Below, one piece after another: positions 36,435 to 45,217 of a stretch of 64,000 bases of DNA; the first letter of the stretch is position 1, and every line of letters begins with the position of its first letter. The notes under the pieces were generated by a model. The model worked only from the letters and a program-made list of their open reading frames with translations, did not search any database and had not been told where the DNA came from. This DNA is from an uncultured Pelagibacteraceae bacterium (GTDB taxonomy: Bacteria > Pseudomonadota > Alphaproteobacteria > Pelagibacterales > Pelagibacteraceae), in assembly GCA_902569105.1 (NCBI GenBank), contig CACFTE010000005.1:1-64000 (forward strand). The letters run 5' to 3'. The position numbers and the translations under genes were made by a program.

Positions 36435-36785
36435 ATGGGTAAAATTAAAAAAGATCTGTTGGAATTTTGGGAAGATCAAATGAGGCTATCTCATACCTCA
36501 AGCAATTATTTTTTTAGAAAATCTCCTTCTCATTACCATATGATGCTAATAGTTATGCATGCGTATAAATACGATGAAACATTATCGGTTGAAGAGTTAA
36601 AAACGAAGCTATTTAAGACATCTCGTCCTAAATCAGCATTAATGATTAAAGAAGCTTGTGATAAGAATTTCTTCATTTTAGAAAAAAAAGGCAAAGATCA
36701 CAGAAAAAAATACGTATTACCTACCCCAGAATTCGTGAGCGAGTTTAATGAATATCTAAAGACTCTTAACAATTTAAGCTTTTAA
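36435..36785 (+). CDS. Winged-helix (MarR-like) regulator
   Basis: This 116-residue protein has a helix-turn-helix pattern (LSVEELKTKLF, then RPKSALMIKEACDKNFF as recognition region) followed by a wing with LEKKGKDHRKKYVLPT. That is typical of MarR or other winged-helix regulators. The N-terminal ~30 residues (DLLEFWEDQMRLSH) could form a dimerisation helix. It follows tdm by 4 bases, so it is a good candidate for local control of TMAO genes. The ligand and operator are unknown. Confidence 0.72.
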   Translation: MGKIKKDLLEFWEDQMRLSHTSSNYFFRKSPSHYHMMLIVMHAYKYDETLSVEELKTKLFKTSRPKSALMIKEACDKNFFILEKKGKDHRKKYVLPTPEFVSEFNEYLKTLNNLSF

Positions 36786-36876
36786 TAAGCAATCAAAAGT
36801 TGAAGTTTAAAACTTATATAAATTATATATAAAAAATAATATATTCTTTCTTAACACAAATAATAAAGTTTCAACT

Positions 36877-38202
36877 ATGTCATTACCGACAAAAGCAAAG
36901 GTAGTAATTATTGGTGGAGGAATTCACGGTTTAAGTACTGCTTGGAAACTTTCAGAAAAATATAAAAATCCAAACGACATAGTTGTCTTAGAAAAAAAAG
37001 ATACAGCAGCAGGAGCAAGTGGAATTGCTTGTGGTGTAGTTAGAAATAATTATTTTCAACCAGCAATGAGACAGTTAATGGCGCATTCTGTTGAAGTTTG
37101 GGAAAGTGATAAAGAAAATTTTAGATATAATCCAGTGGGATACATGCAGATTTCGCCAGAAGTTATGCATGGTGATGTTGCAAGCATTTATAAACAACAA
37201 CAAGATATTGGTTACGATTCAGTTTTCATAGAGGGTGAAAGAGATTGTATGAAATATATGCAGGGTATTTTTGATGACTGGCAAGCAAAAAATATTACAT
37301 CAGTACTTCACGAAAAAAAAGGTGGATATGCATTTAATAAAGATTCTATCAAAGCTTTAGAAAAGAAAGCAAACAATGGCGGAGTAAATGTACACAAAGG
37401 TGTTAAAGTAACAGGCTTTAAAAGAGGAAGTAATAGTAATGCGGTTACAGGTGTTGTAACTGATCAAGGTACAATTGATTGTGATCAAGTAGTTATTGGT
37501 GCAGGCCCTTGGGCAAGAGATTTTTGGAACATGTTAGATTTACCTAAAACTGTAGATATTAAAGGTAAAGATGGAAAATTATATACAACAGACATGTGGA
37601 CTTATTGGTTTTTACAAGAAGGTGTATTGGGAGTTCCTGCTGATTATTTAAAAACTAATGACGGTAAACAGCCTCCAGTAATTCACGTCGACACTGATGC
37701 TCCACTTTATTCAGATGTTGATGGAAAACTTATTACAGATAAATTATGGGGGATTTATTACAAACCAGATATTGAAGGATTAGGTGTTCAAGGGGGAACT
37801 TCACCTTACATTGTTAAAAAACATTTTGATCAAGTAAACGTTGATCCTTACGGAATAGATTCTCCAGAATTTCAAACTACAGATCAATTTTCTGTAATGT
37901 GGTCTTCGGCTTTAGCTCATTGTCAAAAGAGATTTGAGGGTAAGTCTAATTTATATAGAAAAGGTCCTTCCGGAGGACTTGGATGTTTAACTCCAGATTC
38001 TTTTCCAATTTTCGATAGATTTTGTGAAAACGTTTATATGATTGCAGATGCTAACCATGGTTATAAAATGATTGGTGTTGGGCATTTAGTTGCGCAAGAG
38101 ATTTTAGGTACTGAAAGTGATTTGTTGAAGCCTTTTCGATTCAATCGATACGCGAAAGGTGAATTACACCCTACTTCGAACAGTCCGTTCCCGTGGAGCT
38201 AG
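36877..38202 (+). CDS. FAD-dependent amine oxidoreductase (DAO family), solitary
   Basis: This 441-residue D-amino-acid-oxidase-fold protein starts with VVIIGGGIHGLSTAWKL (FAD motif) and has GASGIACGVVRNNYFQ and a C-terminal ADANHGYKMIGVGHLVAQE. It resembles sarcosine oxidase beta or MgdA but lacks the TARHD histidine that carries covalent FMN in SoxB (GGYAFNKDSIK instead). No delta, alpha or gamma subunit genes adjoin it. It sits upstream of a glutamine-synthetase-family gene and mgsABC, so a secondary amine such as N-methylglutamate or dimethylamine-derived compound is a plausible substrate. Confidence 0.75.
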   Translation: MSLPTKAKVVIIGGGIHGLSTAWKLSEKYKNPNDIVVLEKKDTAAGASGIACGVVRNNYFQPAMRQLMAHSVEVWESDKENFRYNPVGYMQISPEVMHGDVASIYKQQQDIGYDSVFIEGERDCMKYMQGIFDDWQAKNITSVLHEKKGGYAFNKDSIKALEKKANNGGVNVHKGVKVTGFKRGSNSNAVTGVVTDQGTIDCDQVVIGAGPWARDFWNMLDLPKTVDIKGKDGKLYTTDMWTYWFLQEGVLGVPADYLKTNDGKQPPVIHVDTDAPLYSDVDGKLITDKLWGIYYKPDIEGLGVQGGTSPYIVKKHFDQVNVDPYGIDSPEFQTTDQFSVMWSSALAHCQKRFEGKSNLYRKGPSGGLGCLTPDSFPIFDRFCENVYMIADANHGYKMIGVGHLVAQEILGTESDLLKPFRFNRYAKGELHPTSNSPFPWS

Positions 38203-38203
38203 G

Positions 38204-38231
38204 TTTATCTCGTAGACAGATAAATTTTTTT
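38204..38231 (+). terminator. Hairpin with T run between the FAD oxidase and glutamine-synthetase-family gene
   Basis: TTTATCT (38204-38210) pairs with AGATAAA (38218-38224) around loop CGTAGAC, followed by seven T residues. It is 39 bases before the next ATG. It reads as a weak terminator or attenuator separating expression of the two genes. Confidence 0.5.
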
Positions 38232-38269
38232 CAGCTAACTTTTTGTATCTAAAAAAGTTAAGGGGGAAA

Positions 38270-39739
38270 ATGACCGATCTAGAAAAACATGTTAACCGTC
38301 CAGGTAGAGACAAGCTTGTAAAGAAAGTAAGAGAAAAAATTAACGAATTAGGAATAACTTATATTTATTATCAATTTATTTCTGTGACAGGAAGAGTTGT
38401 TGGAAAAGGAATTCCAGCAGATCACTGGGAAAGAACCGCAGAGAAAGGATTTCAATTAGTTTATGGTGCAACAGCAAACTTATTTTTAGATCGTCATAAT
38501 AATTATATTGGATACGGACCTGAAGCTATGGAGCTAGTTGGTATTCCAGACCCTGAAACTTTCTGTCAATTACCATGGGATAAAAGAGTTGGAAGAGTTT
38601 TTGTAACTTGTTTTAGAAACAGAGAAGAGAGAAATAATCCAGGTGGTCATTTAACTTCTGACTGTAGAGGAAATTTAAGAATTTTCATGGATGAATTCCA
38701 AAAGAAACATGGTTTAGAACTAAGAGTTGGTACTGAACCTGAAATGATGTGGTTAACTAGAAATCCAGACGGAACACCTACTGGAAAAGGTTTTTCTAAA
38801 CCATTCTGTTATCACATTGACCAATTTGAATCATTAAGACCAGTATTTATGAAAGTAATTGAATACGCAAAAGCAATGGGGCTCGATATGATTCAAGGTG
38901 ACCATGAGGATGCTCCTGGACAACTAGAATTGAACTGGACATACGATAACGTTTTAAGAAACGCTGATAGACTATCAACTTACAGACAGATATGTGCGCA
39001 GGTTGCTAGAGAGCATAACTTAATAGCTTGCTTTATGACAAAACCTTTTATGGGTGTTTCTGCAAGTGGATGTCATACTAATATGTCTTTATGGAAAGGC
39101 GGAAAAATTTCAGTAAATAAATTAGGTAATAAAAAATTGCCAGGAGTAGAGGAAGTGTTTAGCTATGTCTCAGGTGGTACAAATACATTTATGCCAGATA
39201 CGAAAGATATGCAGCTACCAGGAAAAATTGGTTTACAATCAATTGCTGGTATCATGAAACATTTGCCTGCATTAACGGCATTAGGATCTTCAACAGTAAA
39301 CTCTTATAGAAGATTATGGGATCAAGGTTTCTGGGCACCAGTTTATGCTGACTGGGGATATCAAAACAGAACTTGTGGATTAAGAGTATCTGCACCAGGT
39401 CGTTTTGAATATAGATCAGTAGATTCAATGCACAATCCTTATTTATTAGGTGCGGCATTACTTAAAGCTTGTGATGAAGGAATTACGAAAAAAATGGTTC
39501 CTGCAAAACCTGAGTCTCGAAATATTTATGAAGCTCAGAAAGCTGGAAAAGATGTTAAAAAACTTCCATTAAGCTTAGGAGAGGCATTGGAAAGATTGTC
39601 AGAAGATGAGGTTATAAAATCAGCTATGCCAGATGAAATGTATAAAGTGTTTCATTGGTATAAAAACGATGAGTGGGAAAGATTCCTTGGTGCAACAACT
39701 CAATGGGATCTCGATACTTATCTTGACTGTTTACCTTAA
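38270..39739 (+). CDS. Glutamine-synthetase-family ligase (possible gamma-glutamyl amide synthetase)
   Basis: About 489 residues with the GS fold: ATP-site and metal-site blocks RVGTEPEMMW (152-161), HEDAPGQLELNW (212-223), and PGRFEYRSVDS near the C-terminus. The GAS/H region is modified (SASGCHTNMSL). It is longer than GlnT/GmaS-type enzymes (~440) and only distantly like GlnA. A strong ribosome site (AGGGGG) precedes the ATG at 38270, and this start is preferred over an upstream TTG at 38243. mgsABC follows after 20 bases. It should ligate an amine to glutamate, with methylamine the first candidate; the GS paralogue at 45379 is the competing candidate. Confidence 0.75.
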   Translation: MTDLEKHVNRPGRDKLVKKVREKINELGITYIYYQFISVTGRVVGKGIPADHWERTAEKGFQLVYGATANLFLDRHNNYIGYGPEAMELVGIPDPETFCQLPWDKRVGRVFVTCFRNREERNNPGGHLTSDCRGNLRIFMDEFQKKHGLELRVGTEPEMMWLTRNPDGTPTGKGFSKPFCYHIDQFESLRPVFMKVIEYAKAMGLDMIQGDHEDAPGQLELNWTYDNVLRNADRLSTYRQICAQVAREHNLIACFMTKPFMGVSASGCHTNMSLWKGGKISVNKLGNKKLPGVEEVFSYVSGGTNTFMPDTKDMQLPGKIGLQSIAGIMKHLPALTALGSSTVNSYRRLWDQGFWAPVYADWGYQNRTCGLRVSAPGRFEYRSVDSMHNPYLLGAALLKACDEGITKKMVPAKPESRNIYEAQKAGKDVKKLPLSLGEALERLSEDEVIKSAMPDEMYKVFHWYKNDEWERFLGATTQWDLDTYLDCLP

Positions 39740-39759
39740 AAATATAAAAGGGGAAATAT

Positions 39760-40701
39760 ATGTGCGGAATAGCTGGATTAATTCATAGAGGAAAATCTTC
39801 AAACGTTGGTAGTGAATTGCAACTAATGCTTCAAGCATTGAAGCATAGAGGGCCGGACTCAACTGGTTATGCTTTATATGCAGAAAATGATGGTAAGAAT
39901 TTTATTATGAGATTTAAAGTAGGAGAAAATGTTGGTGAAGGTAGTACATCTGTAAATGAAGACGCCAGTGTTTACGATGAAAGAAAAAAACTAGTAGATC
40001 AAATGTTAAAAGAATTAGGAGCAAATATAGTAAAAGATGAAAAGTTAACTCCATATTCTTATAGATATGAAATGCAATTTGATAAGGACTTGATGGAGTT
40101 TTCAAAAAAAATTGAAAGTATTAATGGAGTGGAAATTTTATCAATAGGAAAATCTTTAGAATTAATTAAAGATTTAGGCGATGCCGCTGCAGTTTCGGAA
40201 AGATATGGATTAGGTGATGTTAAAGGTACACATGCTATTGGACACGCAAGGATGGCAACTGAATCTGGTGTAGATATTAAATCAGCCCACCCTTTTTGGG
40301 GATATCCTTTTAGCGATGTTTCTGTGGTTCATAACGGTCAATTGACTAATTATTGGAACAATAGAAGAGTTTTAGAAAATAAAGGTATGAGGTTTATGTC
40401 TGAATGTGATTCAGAGTTAATCGCAGTGTATCTTGCTGAAAAAATGAGAAATGGTGCAACTTTAGAGGAAGGTATGAAAGACTCATTAACTGGCTTAGAT
40501 GGAGTATTTACATACTTTGTAGCAACAAAAGATTCTTTAGGTATGGCAAAAGATACAATGGCTGCAAAACCATTAGTGCTTTATGAATCTGATGATTTAG
40601 TAGCAATGGGATCAGAAGAGATTGCAATAAGGTCTATTCTCCCTCAAGAAATAGATACTTATGATCCATTCGACGGAGAGGTCAAGGTATGGCGAATTTA
40701 A
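39760..40701 (+). CDS. mgsA: N-methylglutamate synthase subunit A (class II amidotransferase domain)
   Basis: This 313-residue protein is the glutaminase-like domain of glutamate synthase on its own. Cys2 (MCGIAGLIHRG) is the N-terminal nucleophile, followed by ALKHRGPDSTGYAL and VVHNGQLTNYWNNR. With mgsB and mgsC it should turn gamma-glutamylmethylamide plus 2-oxoglutarate into N-methylglutamate. It overlaps mgsB by 13 bases. The same three-part set is called glxBCD beside glnT in rhizobia, so a plain glutamate synthase role is the alternative. Confidence 0.85.
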   Translation: MCGIAGLIHRGKSSNVGSELQLMLQALKHRGPDSTGYALYAENDGKNFIMRFKVGENVGEGSTSVNEDASVYDERKKLVDQMLKELGANIVKDEKLTPYSYRYEMQFDKDLMEFSKKIESINGVEILSIGKSLELIKDLGDAAAVSERYGLGDVKGTHAIGHARMATESGVDIKSAHPFWGYPFSDVSVVHNGQLTNYWNNRRVLENKGMRFMSECDSELIAVYLAEKMRNGATLEEGMKDSLTGLDGVFTYFVATKDSLGMAKDTMAAKPLVLYESDDLVAMGSEEIAIRSILPQEIDTYDPFDGEVKVWRI

Positions 40702-41543
40702 AAACTTCAGAAAAAAAAACAAAAGCCCAATCAATGGGACTTCATACTGAAGTCTTAACTGGAAAAACTCAACAAAAATTCTTTAACCCTGATGAGGCTG
40801 AGAATTTCTACTATTGGGGAACATATGATGTAGATTTTAATAAAAGAATTGATCTTGATGTTATGGATTTAGATTGTAAAGAAGCTAACAGAAAGATTGA
40901 TGATTTAATGAGTCAAGGATATGGAACTATAGTAATTAAAAATCCACAAGGAAAACACAGCTTAGGTGTAGGGATACTTAACAAACTAAATTTAATCTTT
41001 GAGGGTAGCTTAGGGTATTTTGGAGTTGGTTCGATTGATGGTCCTACTGTAAGAATAAATGGTAGAGTTGGATGGTCTTGTGCAGAGAATATGATGGCTG
41101 GGAAAGTGGTTATAGAAAAAAATGCCGGATCGTGTTTTGGAGCTGCTATAAGAGGTGGTGATCTTATTTGTAAAGGAAGTGTTGGTGCGAGAACAGGGAT
41201 CGACCAAAAAGGCGGGACAATAATTATTGGCGGAGATGCAGGCGCATTTACGGGTTTCATGATGCAAAGAGGAAGAATAATAATTTTGGGTGACGTAGGC
41301 ATAAACCTTGGAGACTCTATGTATGATGGGACTATTTATGTAGGTGGAAAAATAGGTTCATTTGGAAGTGATGCCGTAGAGTCGCCTATGACAAAAAGTG
41401 ATATGGATTGGTTAAAAAGAAAACTTAAAGTAGCAGAGATCGGTGAAAATTTTGATTTGTCTAAAATGACAAAAGTAGTAGCTGGTAAAAAATTATGGAA
41501 TTACGACGCATTAGAACCAACTGAGAAAAAAGGAGCTATATAA
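40689..41543 (+). CDS. mgsB: N-methylglutamate synthase subunit B (GXGXG domain)
   Basis: This 284-residue protein is the right-handed beta-helix (GXGXG) domain of glutamate synthase. It shows the repeated G-x-G pattern in RINGRVGWSCAENM, GSVGARTG, GGDAGAFTG and GDVGINLGDSMYDG. The domain acts as a structural spacer in GltB; here it is a separate subunit. It overlaps mgsA by 13 bases and precedes mgsC by 1 base. Confidence 0.87.
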   Translation: MANLKTSEKKTKAQSMGLHTEVLTGKTQQKFFNPDEAENFYYWGTYDVDFNKRIDLDVMDLDCKEANRKIDDLMSQGYGTIVIKNPQGKHSLGVGILNKLNLIFEGSLGYFGVGSIDGPTVRINGRVGWSCAENMMAGKVVIEKNAGSCFGAAIRGGDLICKGSVGARTGIDQKGGTIIIGGDAGAFTGFMMQRGRIIILGDVGINLGDSMYDGTIYVGGKIGSFGSDAVESPMTKSDMDWLKRKLKVAEIGENFDLSKMTKVVAGKKLWNYDALEPTEKKGAI

Positions 41544-41544
41544 A

Positions 41545-42942
41545 ATGGCAAAAAAAAAGAAAAATGGAAAATCAAACGGCCACTCTAACGGAAATGGTAA
41601 GAGTGAGTTCTCAAAAAGAAATAAAAGTTTATTAGGTTATAATTCAATTTTTACACCTGAAGTAATTGATGACATCCATATAAAAGCTCAGCTAGGAAGA
41701 TACAGAATGAGAGGAATGGCTTTAATGAAAAAAATTCCTACATTTGATGATCTTGTGTTTTTACCTGGAACTTTAACAAGATTTGTAATTGAAGGTTACA
41801 GAGAAAAGTGTGAAACAAAAACTGTTATTGGGCCAAGATGTGAAAATCCAATTGAATTAGATATACCAGTTTATATTACTGGAATGAGTTTCGGTGCATT
41901 ATCTTATGAAGCAAAAACTGCTTTAGCAAGAGGTGCTACGATGGCTGGAAGTGCCACATGTTCAGGTGAAGGCGGAATGATACCAGATGAGAGAAGATAT
42001 TCGGAAAAATGGTACTATCAATGTATTCAATCTAGATATGGTTTTAATCCACATCACGCTCAACTTGCGGATGGTATAGAAGTATTTATAGGACAAGGTC
42101 AAAAAGTTGGTATGGGAGGACATTTAATGGGTCAGAAAGTTACTGACCAAGTTGCTGAAATGAGATCACTTCCAGCTGGTATTGACCAAAGGTCACCAGC
42201 AAGACACCCTGATTGGCTAGGACCAGATGATCTTGCATTAAAAGTTCAAGAGCTAAGAGAATTAACTAAAAATAAAGTACCAATCCAATTGAAACTTGGG
42301 GCTGCAAAAGTATATGACGATGTGCGTATGGCGGCTAAGTGTGATCCTGACTCGATTTACCTTGATGGAATGGAAGGATCAACTGGAGCTGGTCCACATA
42401 TCGCTGCAGCAAATACAGGCATACCTGGTATTGCAGCTATAAGAGAAGCTAGAAGAGCAATAGATGATGTTGGAAAAACTGGAAAAGTTACATTGATCTA
42501 TGCCGGTGGTGTTAGAGATGGCGCAGATATGGCAAAAGCACTTGCTTTAGGTGCAGATGCAATTGCAATAGGAACTGGAGCTATGGTAGCTTTAAATTGT
42601 AATAAAGAAATACCTGAGTCAAATTTTGAAAAAGAAATGGGTGTTCCGGCTGGACATTGTTATCATTGTCATACTGGCAGATGCCCAGTTGGTGTTGCAA
42701 CGCAAGATCCAAAATTAAGAAAAAGATTAAATCCAGATGAAGCAGCGTTAAGAGTATACAACTATTTACATGCAATGACTTTAGAGGCGCAACTTCTCGC
42801 AAGAGCTTGTGGTAAAACGAATATACACTCTTTAGAACCTGAAGATATGGCTGCTTTAACAATGGAAGCTTCTGCGCTTGCAAAAGTTCCATTATCAGGA
42901 ACTAATCATACTGTTGGAGTTGATGACTTTCATAAAATATAG
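41545..42942 (+). CDS. mgsC: N-methylglutamate synthase subunit C (FMN synthase domain)
   Basis: This 465-residue protein is the FMN TIM-barrel synthase domain of GltB. LKLGAAKVYDDVR, DGMEGSTGAGPHIAA and YAGGVRDGADMAKALALGAD form the FMN site, and cysteines in HCYHCHTGRCPVGV supply the 3Fe-4S cluster. The first ~30 residues are a low-complexity Lys/Gly/Asn tail (KNGKSNGHSNGNGKSE) not found in GltB. It completes the mgsABC set; the electron donor, perhaps ferredoxin, is not encoded nearby. Confidence 0.88.
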   Translation: MAKKKKNGKSNGHSNGNGKSEFSKRNKSLLGYNSIFTPEVIDDIHIKAQLGRYRMRGMALMKKIPTFDDLVFLPGTLTRFVIEGYREKCETKTVIGPRCENPIELDIPVYITGMSFGALSYEAKTALARGATMAGSATCSGEGGMIPDERRYSEKWYYQCIQSRYGFNPHHAQLADGIEVFIGQGQKVGMGGHLMGQKVTDQVAEMRSLPAGIDQRSPARHPDWLGPDDLALKVQELRELTKNKVPIQLKLGAAKVYDDVRMAAKCDPDSIYLDGMEGSTGAGPHIAAANTGIPGIAAIREARRAIDDVGKTGKVTLIYAGGVRDGADMAKALALGADAIAIGTGAMVALNCNKEIPESNFEKEMGVPAGHCYHCHTGRCPVGVATQDPKLRKRLNPDEAALRVYNYLHAMTLEAQLLARACGKTNIHSLEPEDMAALTMEASALAKVPLSGTNHTVGVDDFHKI

Positions 42943-42950
42943 GAAATTAA

Positions 42951-43361
42951 ATGGCAAAGAAAAAAAATAAAGTAAAGAAAAAAGAAAAAGAAGTTAAAGG
43001 CCAACTAGGAAAAAAAAAAGAGACCGCTAGAGAAAAAATGATTGGTCAAACTATTGGTTATCGTTACGATGTTAACCTTTTGCCTGATTACGGTAGATTA
43101 ACTCCTTTCTTGAAAAAATATATTGAAGCAATGGGTTGGGATGATCTCAATTGGTTAGAAGATGTTCATATGGGATATGAAGAGGACAGGCCAGCAGTAT
43201 TTGATAGAAATGCTAATGGATGGGTAACAATACCTAAAAAAATTAAATTACCTAATAACCAGCAAGACAGAGATATGATTGCTAGAGAATTGTTAGTAAA
43301 ATTTCAAATGTCTCCCAATCATCCTTTGGTTGATCTTAAAAAAGCATATAGAAAATTTTAG
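42951..43361 (+). CDS. Small basic protein downstream of mgsC
   Basis: This 136-residue protein is not recognised. The first ~30 residues are mostly Lys/Glu (KKKNKVKKKEKEVKGQ), followed by a compact domain with YDVNLLPDYGRLTPFLKKY and WDDLNWLEDVHMGYEED. It follows mgsC by 8 bases and ends the operon before a hairpin. A role with the synthase complex is inferred from position only. Confidence 0.65.
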   Translation: MAKKKNKVKKKEKEVKGQLGKKKETAREKMIGQTIGYRYDVNLLPDYGRLTPFLKKYIEAMGWDDLNWLEDVHMGYEEDRPAVFDRNANGWVTIPKKIKLPNNQQDRDMIARELLVKFQMSPNHPLVDLKKAYRKF

Positions 43362-43538
43362 AATCAAAAAATTATTTAGTTCTAGTGTTAGTTGATTAAT
43401 AATTAATTTTATCAACTAAAGTGTACCTTTTTACTGTTGTTATTAGTTTTTCAATAAAATAAATTTATTAAAAGTTTAGGTATGCGGAAATATTCATAAA
43501 GCATTCTTAAATTTGTAAATTAAAGGGAGGAAAGCACG
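43362..43538 (+). promoter_or_regulatory. Leader and promoter region of the amt operon
   Basis: This 177-base spacer contains the hairpin at 43388-43419 and then an A+T-rich stretch before a strong ribosome site (GGGAGG, 8 bases before the amt ATG). No nitrogen-regulator operator was identified. Confidence 0.4.
43388..43419 (+). terminator. Hairpin closing the mgs operon
   Basis: A perfect 9-base stem TTAGTTGAT / ATCAACTAA with a 14-base A+T loop lies 26 bases after the last stop. A T stretch follows only 7 bases later (CTTTTT), so it is a moderate terminator candidate. Confidence 0.5.
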
Positions 43539-44939
43539 ATGACTGATCAACTTAGTGCATTGACGACCATATTTACTGAATTCTACTATTGGGTAACTGT
43601 AGTACTAATGTTCCTAATTCACGTAGGTTTCTGTATGTATGAGGTTGGAGCCTCTAGATATAAACATCACCAACATACATTGATGAAGAATACAATGTTA
43701 ATACCATTGGTTACAATAACATGGTTCTTTTTTGGTTGGTGGATATATTGGGCGTTTCCAACAGGACCGGGTTTAGCACCTTCTATTATGAATGAAAGTG
43801 CAGCATTAATTACGGACGAGTCCGCATTTAGTGCAACTTGGTATACTGCTACAAGTGATTTAATGGCAATAAACCTTAACGACCATATAAGTGGTGTGTT
43901 CTGGGCAGCATTTCTATTATTTTCATGGACAGCAGCTTCAATCGTTTCAGGTGCTGTAATTGAAAGAATTACAACATTTGCATTTGGTATCTTGGCAATA
44001 GCTATTGGTTCGGTATTCTGGACAATAGATGCTGCGTGGGGATGGCATTTCGACGGTTGGATGTTAAAAATATTAGGTTATCACGATGCTTATGCATCGG
44101 GAGTAATTCACGCAATAGCAGGAGGATTTGCTCTTGGAATTCTATGTGTATTAGGACCAAGAATAGGAAAATTCTCATCTAGCGGAGAACCTAGAAATAT
44201 AGGACCAAGAAATCCTTGGTTAGTAACAGTAGGATTATTTTTAATTTATACTGGTTTCTGGGGTTTTTATGCAGCGTGTAATATTCCAATCTATGATTTA
44301 GGACCTGAATATGGAATGGAAGGAGTAACATTCTGGACTGCAACAAACATTTATGTAACACCAACTACTTTAAGCGGTATTACATTTAACTTCTTGATGT
44401 CACTATCAGGAGGATTGTTGGCCGGATATGTTATATCTAAAGGTGATCCTTTCTGGACATATTCAAGTGGACTAGCAGGAGTAATAACAGCTTCGGCAGG
44501 TAACGACTTATATCACCCAATACAAGCAATGATAATTGCAATGATTGGTGTATGGGTTGCTTACAAACTGCATTATTGGGTTGAACGTAAGTTCAAAATT
44601 GATGATGCTGTTGGAGCAGTAGCTGTTCACGGTTATGCTGGTTTCGTAGGACTAGTTATTTGTGGGTTTGTTCTAAATGGTTATCCATCATCTGGTTACA
44701 GTGTTGGAGCTATGTGGGATGGATCAACTTATGCTGCAATAAATCCATTAGGAATGTTTATTGGGGCAATAATTATGTTCTTCGTTCTAGGGTTTTTCCC
44801 TGGCTACATAATTGCTAGAGTACTTCACGGTATGGGCAAATTAAGAATCCCAAGAGAAGTAGAATTAGCAGGTCTAGATTATCAAATATTAGAGGATGCG
44901 AGTAGTGATGAAAAAGCCGTCGCATCATCTTCAAGGTAA
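43539..44939 (+). CDS. amt: Ammonium/methylammonium transporter (Amt family)
   Basis: This 466-residue membrane protein has about 11 transmembrane helices. The periplasmic gate Asp and first pore His are in DAYASGVIHAIAGG (Asp and His nine positions apart, as in AmtB) and the second pore His in DAVGAVAVHGYAGF. It is divergent from E. coli AmtB, and its position downstream of mgsABC and upstream of a GmaS-like gene suggests ammonium or methylammonium uptake. The C-terminus is short and cytoplasmic. No GlnK-type PII gene adjoins it; two small membrane proteins do. Confidence 0.88.
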   Translation: MTDQLSALTTIFTEFYYWVTVVLMFLIHVGFCMYEVGASRYKHHQHTLMKNTMLIPLVTITWFFFGWWIYWAFPTGPGLAPSIMNESAALITDESAFSATWYTATSDLMAINLNDHISGVFWAAFLLFSWTAASIVSGAVIERITTFAFGILAIAIGSVFWTIDAAWGWHFDGWMLKILGYHDAYASGVIHAIAGGFALGILCVLGPRIGKFSSSGEPRNIGPRNPWLVTVGLFLIYTGFWGFYAACNIPIYDLGPEYGMEGVTFWTATNIYVTPTTLSGITFNFLMSLSGGLLAGYVISKGDPFWTYSSGLAGVITASAGNDLYHPIQAMIIAMIGVWVAYKLHYWVERKFKIDDAVGAVAVHGYAGFVGLVICGFVLNGYPSSGYSVGAMWDGSTYAAINPLGMFIGAIIMFFVLGFFPGYIIARVLHGMGKLRIPREVELAGLDYQILEDASSDEKAVASSSR

Positions 44940-44951
44940 AGGAGGTTAACT

Positions 44952-45173
44952 ATGGCTACAGTAAGTAACTGGATAGATCATCTGAGTGCCTCTGAAGTTG
45001 CAGGGGCAGTTTACCCGGGCGTTGGATCCGAGGGTATTCTTGTTATTGTTGGTATTGTGATTTGGATAGGCTGGCATGTTGTTTCAAGCATGCAAGAGTC
45101 TAGTAAAATGAATGATATCGCAAGAAGAAGACCTGGAAAAGATGACTGGAAAAGCAACACACCTGACTGGTAA
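44952..45173 (+). CDS. Small membrane protein downstream of amt (73 aa)
   Basis: 73 residues with a single hydrophobic span (ILVIVGIVIWIGWHVV) and a basic C-terminus (ARRRPGKDDWKSNTPDW). GGAGG precedes the start. It follows amt by 12 bases and is co-transcribed with it up to the terminator at 45186. It may be an Amt partner; no family recognised. Confidence 0.65.
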   Translation: MATVSNWIDHLSASEVAGAVYPGVGSEGILVIVGIVIWIGWHVVSSMQESSKMNDIARRRPGKDDWKSNTPDW

Positions 45174-45185
45174 ATAATAGGTCTT

Positions 45186-45212
45186 GAGGGCGCATTAAAA
45201 TGCGCCCTCTTT
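45186..45212 (+). terminator. Terminator of the amt operon
   Basis: A perfect 9-base G+C-rich stem GAGGGCGCA / TGCGCCCTC with loop TTAAAA is followed by TTT. It lies 12 bases after the 73-residue gene and just before the next short gene's start. Confidence 0.8.
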
Positions 45213-45217
45213 AAAAG

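Noticed and set aside
36877-38202. Calling this gene mgdA or soxB
   Set aside because: It lacks the covalent-FMN histidine and has no delta, alpha or gamma partner genes beside it.
40913-41302. 129-residue minus-strand frame
   Set aside because: Antisense to the GXGXG repeats of mgsB; Pro/Ile-rich composition reflects the reverse of Gly-rich codons.
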